In this document: piece by piece, positions 5,680-7,908 of the stretch
Position numbering within the stretch: the first letter of the stretch is position 1
Layout of the letters: every line of letters begins with the position of its first letter
DNA from: Burkholderiales bacterium
GTDB taxonomy: Bacteria; Pseudomonadota; Gammaproteobacteria; Burkholderiales; Ga0077523
NCBI GenBank assembly: GCA_025459035.1
Contig: JALORJ010000102.1
Location: 1-7,908 of the forward strand
Length of the DNA stretch: 7,908 nucleotides
Direction: 5' to 3'
The notes under the pieces: generated by a model
Told to the model about the DNA's origin: nothing
Seen by the model: the letters and a program-made list of their open reading frames with translations, nothing else
Databases searched by the model: none
Translations under genes and position numbers: made by a program

Positions 5680-7014
5680 TTGCCGCCCACGCCCGCCGCC
5701 CCCGCCGCCCTTGCGGCCCTGATCCGCCCCGACGCGGTCCATCGCGACCTCTACACGTCGCCCGATCTGTTCGCGCTCGAGCGGCGGCACTTCTTCGCGA
5801 ACACGTGGCAGTACGTCGTGCACGCGAGCCAGCTGCCCGCCGTCGGCGACTACGTCACGGTCGACATCGCCGGCCGGCCGCTGGTGGCCGTGCGCGATGC
5901 CGACGGCGCGGTGCGGGTGCTGATGAACCGTTGTGCGCACAAGGGCGCGCGCGTAGTGAGCGCGCCGAGCGGCAACACCGGCGCGTTCTTCCGCTGCCCG
6001 TACCACGCGTGGGCCTACGACCTCGACGGGGCGCTGCGCGCGGTGCCGCGACGCGACGGCTACGCCGGCACGCGCATGCCGACCTGCGAGGCCGGGCGCG
6101 GCCTGGTGCCAGTGCCGCACGTGCGCGTGTATCGCGAGTTTGTCTTCGTCAAGCTGTCCGACCACGGCCCGGACTTCGAGGCGTACTTCGGCGAGGCGCT
6201 CACGTCGATCGACAACCTCGTCGACCGCGCGCCGGCCGGCCGGCTCGAGATCACCGGCGGCGCGCTGCGCTTCATGCACGACTGCAACTGGAAGCTGTTC
6301 GTCGAGAACCTCAACGACACGATCCATCCGATGGTCGTGCACGAATCGTCGGCGGGCACGGCGAAGCGACTGTGGTCCGAGCGCCCCGCCGCCCCGGGCA
6401 CTCCGGTGCCGATGGCGGTCGAGCAGTTCGTGCCCTTCGTGTCGGGCTACGAGTTCTTCGAGGCCACCGGCCTGCGCGTGCTGCCCAACGGCCACAGCTG
6501 GTCCGGCGCGAAGGGGTCGATCCACTCGGCGTACACCGCGATCCCGGAGTACGAGGCCGCGCTGGTCGCGGCGGTCGGCGCCGAGCGCGCGCACGCGATC
6601 CTCGGCACCGTGCGGCACAACACGGTCTGCTACCCGAGCCTCACGCTGAAGGGCGCGATCCAGACGATCCGCGTGGTGCGCCCGATCGCGGTCGACCGCA
6701 CGCTGATCGAGAGCTGGACGCTGCGCCTGGTCGGCGCCCCCGACGCGCTGCTCGAACGCAGCGTCACCTACAACCGGCTGATCAACGCGCCGTTCTCGGT
6801 GGTGGGACACGACGACCTGCACGTGTACCGCGCGATCCAGCAGGGGCTGCACGCCGACGGCAACGACTGGGTGAGCCTGCACCGCGACTGGACCGCGGAC
6901 GAGACCGATCCGGTCGACCGCACCGTCGGCGGTCTGTCGGAGCTGTCGATGCGCAACCAGTACCGCGCGTGGCTGCACTTCATGACATTGTCGATGGCGG
7001 GCGGCGCGCCATGA
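5680..7014 (+). CDS. Rieske aromatic-ring-hydroxylating dioxygenase, alpha (large, catalytic) subunit (444 aa)
   Basis: This is the catalytic subunit of a Rieske non-heme-iron oxygenase, which adds O2 to an aromatic ring to give a cis-dihydrodiol (or carries out related hydroxylations). The Rieske [2Fe-2S] ligands are C85 and H87 (CAHKG) with C106 and H109 (CPYH). The mononuclear iron site is in ENLNDTIHPMVVH (209-221): D213 would bridge from the Rieske centre, and H216 and H221 are ligands. The third ligand is probably an Asp in HDD (377-379). The length is normal for an alpha subunit. The reading frame stays open far upstream, but homology-like sequence begins near LIRPDAVHRDLYT (14-26). 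No ATG or GTG lies at a sensible place, so I chose TTG 5680; there is no visible ribosome-binding site and the start is uncertain by about 15 codons. The stop overlaps ATG 7011 (ATGA). Electron-transfer partners are not in the window. The substrate is unknown. Confidence 0.92.
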   Translation: MPPTPAAPAALAALIRPDAVHRDLYTSPDLFALERRHFFANTWQYVVHASQLPAVGDYVTVDIAGRPLVAVRDADGAVRVLMNRCAHKGARVVSAPSGNTGAFFRCPYHAWAYDLDGALRAVPRRDGYAGTRMPTCEAGRGLVPVPHVRVYREFVFVKLSDHGPDFEAYFGEALTSIDNLVDRAPAGRLEITGGALRFMHDCNWKLFVENLNDTIHPMVVHESSAGTAKRLWSERPAAPGTPVPMAVEQFVPFVSGYEFFEATGLRVLPNGHSWSGAKGSIHSAYTAIPEYEAALVAAVGAERAHAILGTVRHNTVCYPSLTLKGAIQTIRVVRPIAVDRTLIESWTLRLVGAPDALLERSVTYNRLINAPFSVVGHDDLHVYRAIQQGLHADGNDWVSLHRDWTADETDPVDRTVGGLSELSMRNQYRAWLHFMTLSMAGGAP

Positions 7015-7079
7015 CGCACGCCGCCGCGAGGCTGCGCTGCGCCCCCCGGACCTCGGGCAGCACCGCATGCCGCACGTGA
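7011..7079 (+). CDS. Possible 22-codon coupling mini-ORF between dioxygenase subunits
   Basis: An ATG at 7011 overlaps the alpha stop (ATGA) and opens a 22-codon frame (MTHAAARLRCAPRTSGSTAC plus RT) ending at TGA 7077-7079. The beta-subunit ATG 7067 lies inside it in another frame. Its stop overlaps a GTG at 7076 (GTGA), which is codon 4 of the beta frame. It could serve translational coupling rather than encode a functional peptide, or it may be chance. No conserved features are visible in the peptide. Confidence 0.2.
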   Translation: MTHAAARLRCAPRTSGSTACRT

Positions 7080-7555
7080 TCGCGCCCGCGCAACTCGTCG
7101 ACTTCGTCGTGCACGAAGCCCATCTGCTCGACACCGCGCAGTACGCCGCGTGGAACGCGCTGTTCGCCGACGACGGCCTGTACTGGATTCCCGCCACGCC
7201 CGGACAGACCGATCCGGCCCTGCACAACTCGCATCTGCTCGAAGACGCGTTCCTGCGCCGCCTGCGCGTCGACCGCCTGGCGAGCCCGCGCGCGTTCTCG
7301 CAGCAGCCGCCGAGCCGCTGCCTGCACGTGCTGCAGACGCCGGTGGTGGTGGCGTGCGACGCCGCCGGCGGGCACTACGCGACACGCACGCCGTTCCACT
7401 ACAGCGAGGCCCGCGGCGACGCGATGCTCACGCTGGTCGGCACCGCGCGTCACACGTTTCGCGTCGACCCGGACGGTGCGCTGCGCATCGTGCTGAAGCG
7501 CGTCGACCTGCTCGCCCCCGATGCGGCGCTGCCGGCCGTCGAGCTGTTCCCGTGA
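7067..7555 (+). CDS. Aromatic-ring-hydroxylating dioxygenase, beta (small) subunit (162 aa)
   Basis: This NTF2/SnoaL-fold protein matches the small subunit that builds the alpha3beta3 hexamer of ring-hydroxylating dioxygenases. It has the characteristic N-terminal pattern: helix VDFVVHEAHLLDTAQYAAWN (11-30), then LFADDGLYWIP (32-42). The end of the family domain is also visible, with RHTFRVDPDGALRIVLKRVD at 128-147. The length is about normal for beta subunits. It has no cofactor of its own and usually has a structural role with some effect on specificity. It lies 52 bases after the alpha gene, consistent with a co-transcribed pair. The start could be ATG 7067 or GTG 7076, which overlaps the TGA of the mini-ORF. 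No strong ribosome-binding site is visible for either. The stop overlaps the GTG of the next gene (GTGA, 7552-7555). Confidence 0.9.
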   Translation: MPHVIAPAQLVDFVVHEAHLLDTAQYAAWNALFADDGLYWIPATPGQTDPALHNSHLLEDAFLRRLRVDRLASPRAFSQQPPSRCLHVLQTPVVVACDAAGGHYATRTPFHYSEARGDAMLTLVGTARHTFRVDPDGALRIVLKRVDLLAPDAALPAVELFP

Positions 7556-7908
7556 ACCTCGACGCGCTGCACGCCGCCGCCACCGTCCACGCGTTGCTGC
7601 AGTCCACCGCGGCGCGCCGCGGCGACGCGTCGCTGCTGTGTGTCGAGCCGGTCACGGCACAGGCGTACGCGATCGATGCCGGCGAACTGCGCTACGCGCT
7701 CGTCGCCGATGCGGTCGAGCGCCTGCGCGAGCGCTACGCCGACGCGGGCTTCGGGCACGGGCATCGCGTCGGTGTGCTGGTCGAAAACAGGCCGGCGTTC
7801 TTCCTGCACTGGTGGGCGCTGAACGCGCTCGGCGTGTCCGTCGTGCCGCTGCCGGCCGATGCGCGCACGGCCGAGCTGGCGTGGGTGCTCGAGCACAGCG
7901 ACGCGACG
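7552..7908 (+). CDS. AMP-binding acyl-CoA synthetase/ligase, N-terminal part (runs off the window)
   Basis: From GTG 7552, overlapping the beta-subunit stop, 119 codons stay open to the window end. The protein shows the start of the adenylate-forming (ANL) fold. A first helix region is followed by the segment GHGHRVGVLVENRPAFFLHW (68-87), typical of the 'G-D-R-V-x-I-x-x-x-N' strand. The next segment, ALNALGVSVVPLPADARTAE (89-108) ending in WVLEHSDA (111-118), is the usual 'lG-a-v-x-v-P-l-n' stretch. The ATP-binding and later core motifs lie beyond the edge. Such enzymes activate a carboxylic acid with ATP and CoA. Placement directly after a ring-hydroxylating dioxygenase suggests an aromatic or arylalkanoic acid substrate; this is inference. 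Acyl-ACP ligases or other ANL enzymes cannot be excluded from this fragment. Confidence 0.85.
   Translation, partial: MNLDALHAAATVHALLQSTAARRGDASLLCVEPVTAQAYAIDAGELRYALVADAVERLRERYADAGFGHGHRVGVLVENRPAFFLHWWALNALGVSVVPLPADARTAELAWVLEHSDAT

Noticed and set aside
5422..7227. Minus-strand open frame of 601 codons opposite the dioxygenase genes
   Set aside because: It has shadow-type composition, and the plus strand encodes unmistakable Rieske and iron-site motifs.

Overview
The window is very GC-rich DNA with strong G/C bias at third codon positions. It carries Gram-negative hallmarks: Sec and Tat signal peptides, a HupE/UreJ-type membrane protein, and tightly packed genes with GTG starts. I read it as a high-GC proteobacterium, probably a betaproteobacterium, but this is an inference from style and gene content. 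Nine protein genes are supported. Two of them run off the window edges. No RNA genes, insertion sequences, CRISPR arrays or attachment sites were seen, and no gene-free stretch exceeds about 125 bases.

Layout. On the minus strand, 605 to 1 encodes the start of a secreted protein of unknown function. It is divergent, across a 122-base gap, from a plus-strand run that fills the rest of the window. That run opens with an epoxide-hydrolase-like alpha/beta hydrolase (728-1708) and a HupE/UreJ_2-type membrane protein with an N-terminal periplasmic domain (1756-2847, or from GTG 1705). A 103-base gap with a strong hairpin follows. Next come an exported, cysteine-rich acetamidase/formamidase-family protein (2951-4201), a small Tat-signal protein resembling a cut-down TAXI solute-binding protein (4279-4842, or from GTG 4198), and an exported helical, TPR-like protein (4839-5576). 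After another gap of about 100 bases come the alpha (5680-7014) and beta (7067-7555) subunits of a Rieske non-heme-iron aromatic-ring-hydroxylating dioxygenase. Last is the N-terminal third or less of an AMP-binding acyl-CoA synthetase/ligase (from 7552).

How the genes may work together. The dioxygenase pair plus CoA ligase points to catabolism of an aromatic or related carboxylic acid, possibly by CoA activation combined with ring dihydroxylation. The epoxide-hydrolase-like and amidase-family genes could feed or detoxify the same pathway. Between them sits a block of predicted exported or membrane proteins that I cannot tie to a known system. Five gene ends carry a four-base NTGA stop/start overlap (1705, 4198, 4839, 7011, 7552), which suggests translational coupling. 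The least explained parts are the exported amidase / TAXI-like / TPR-like block, the shared ARA|HD export junction of two proteins, and a 22-codon mini-reading-frame linking the dioxygenase subunits.
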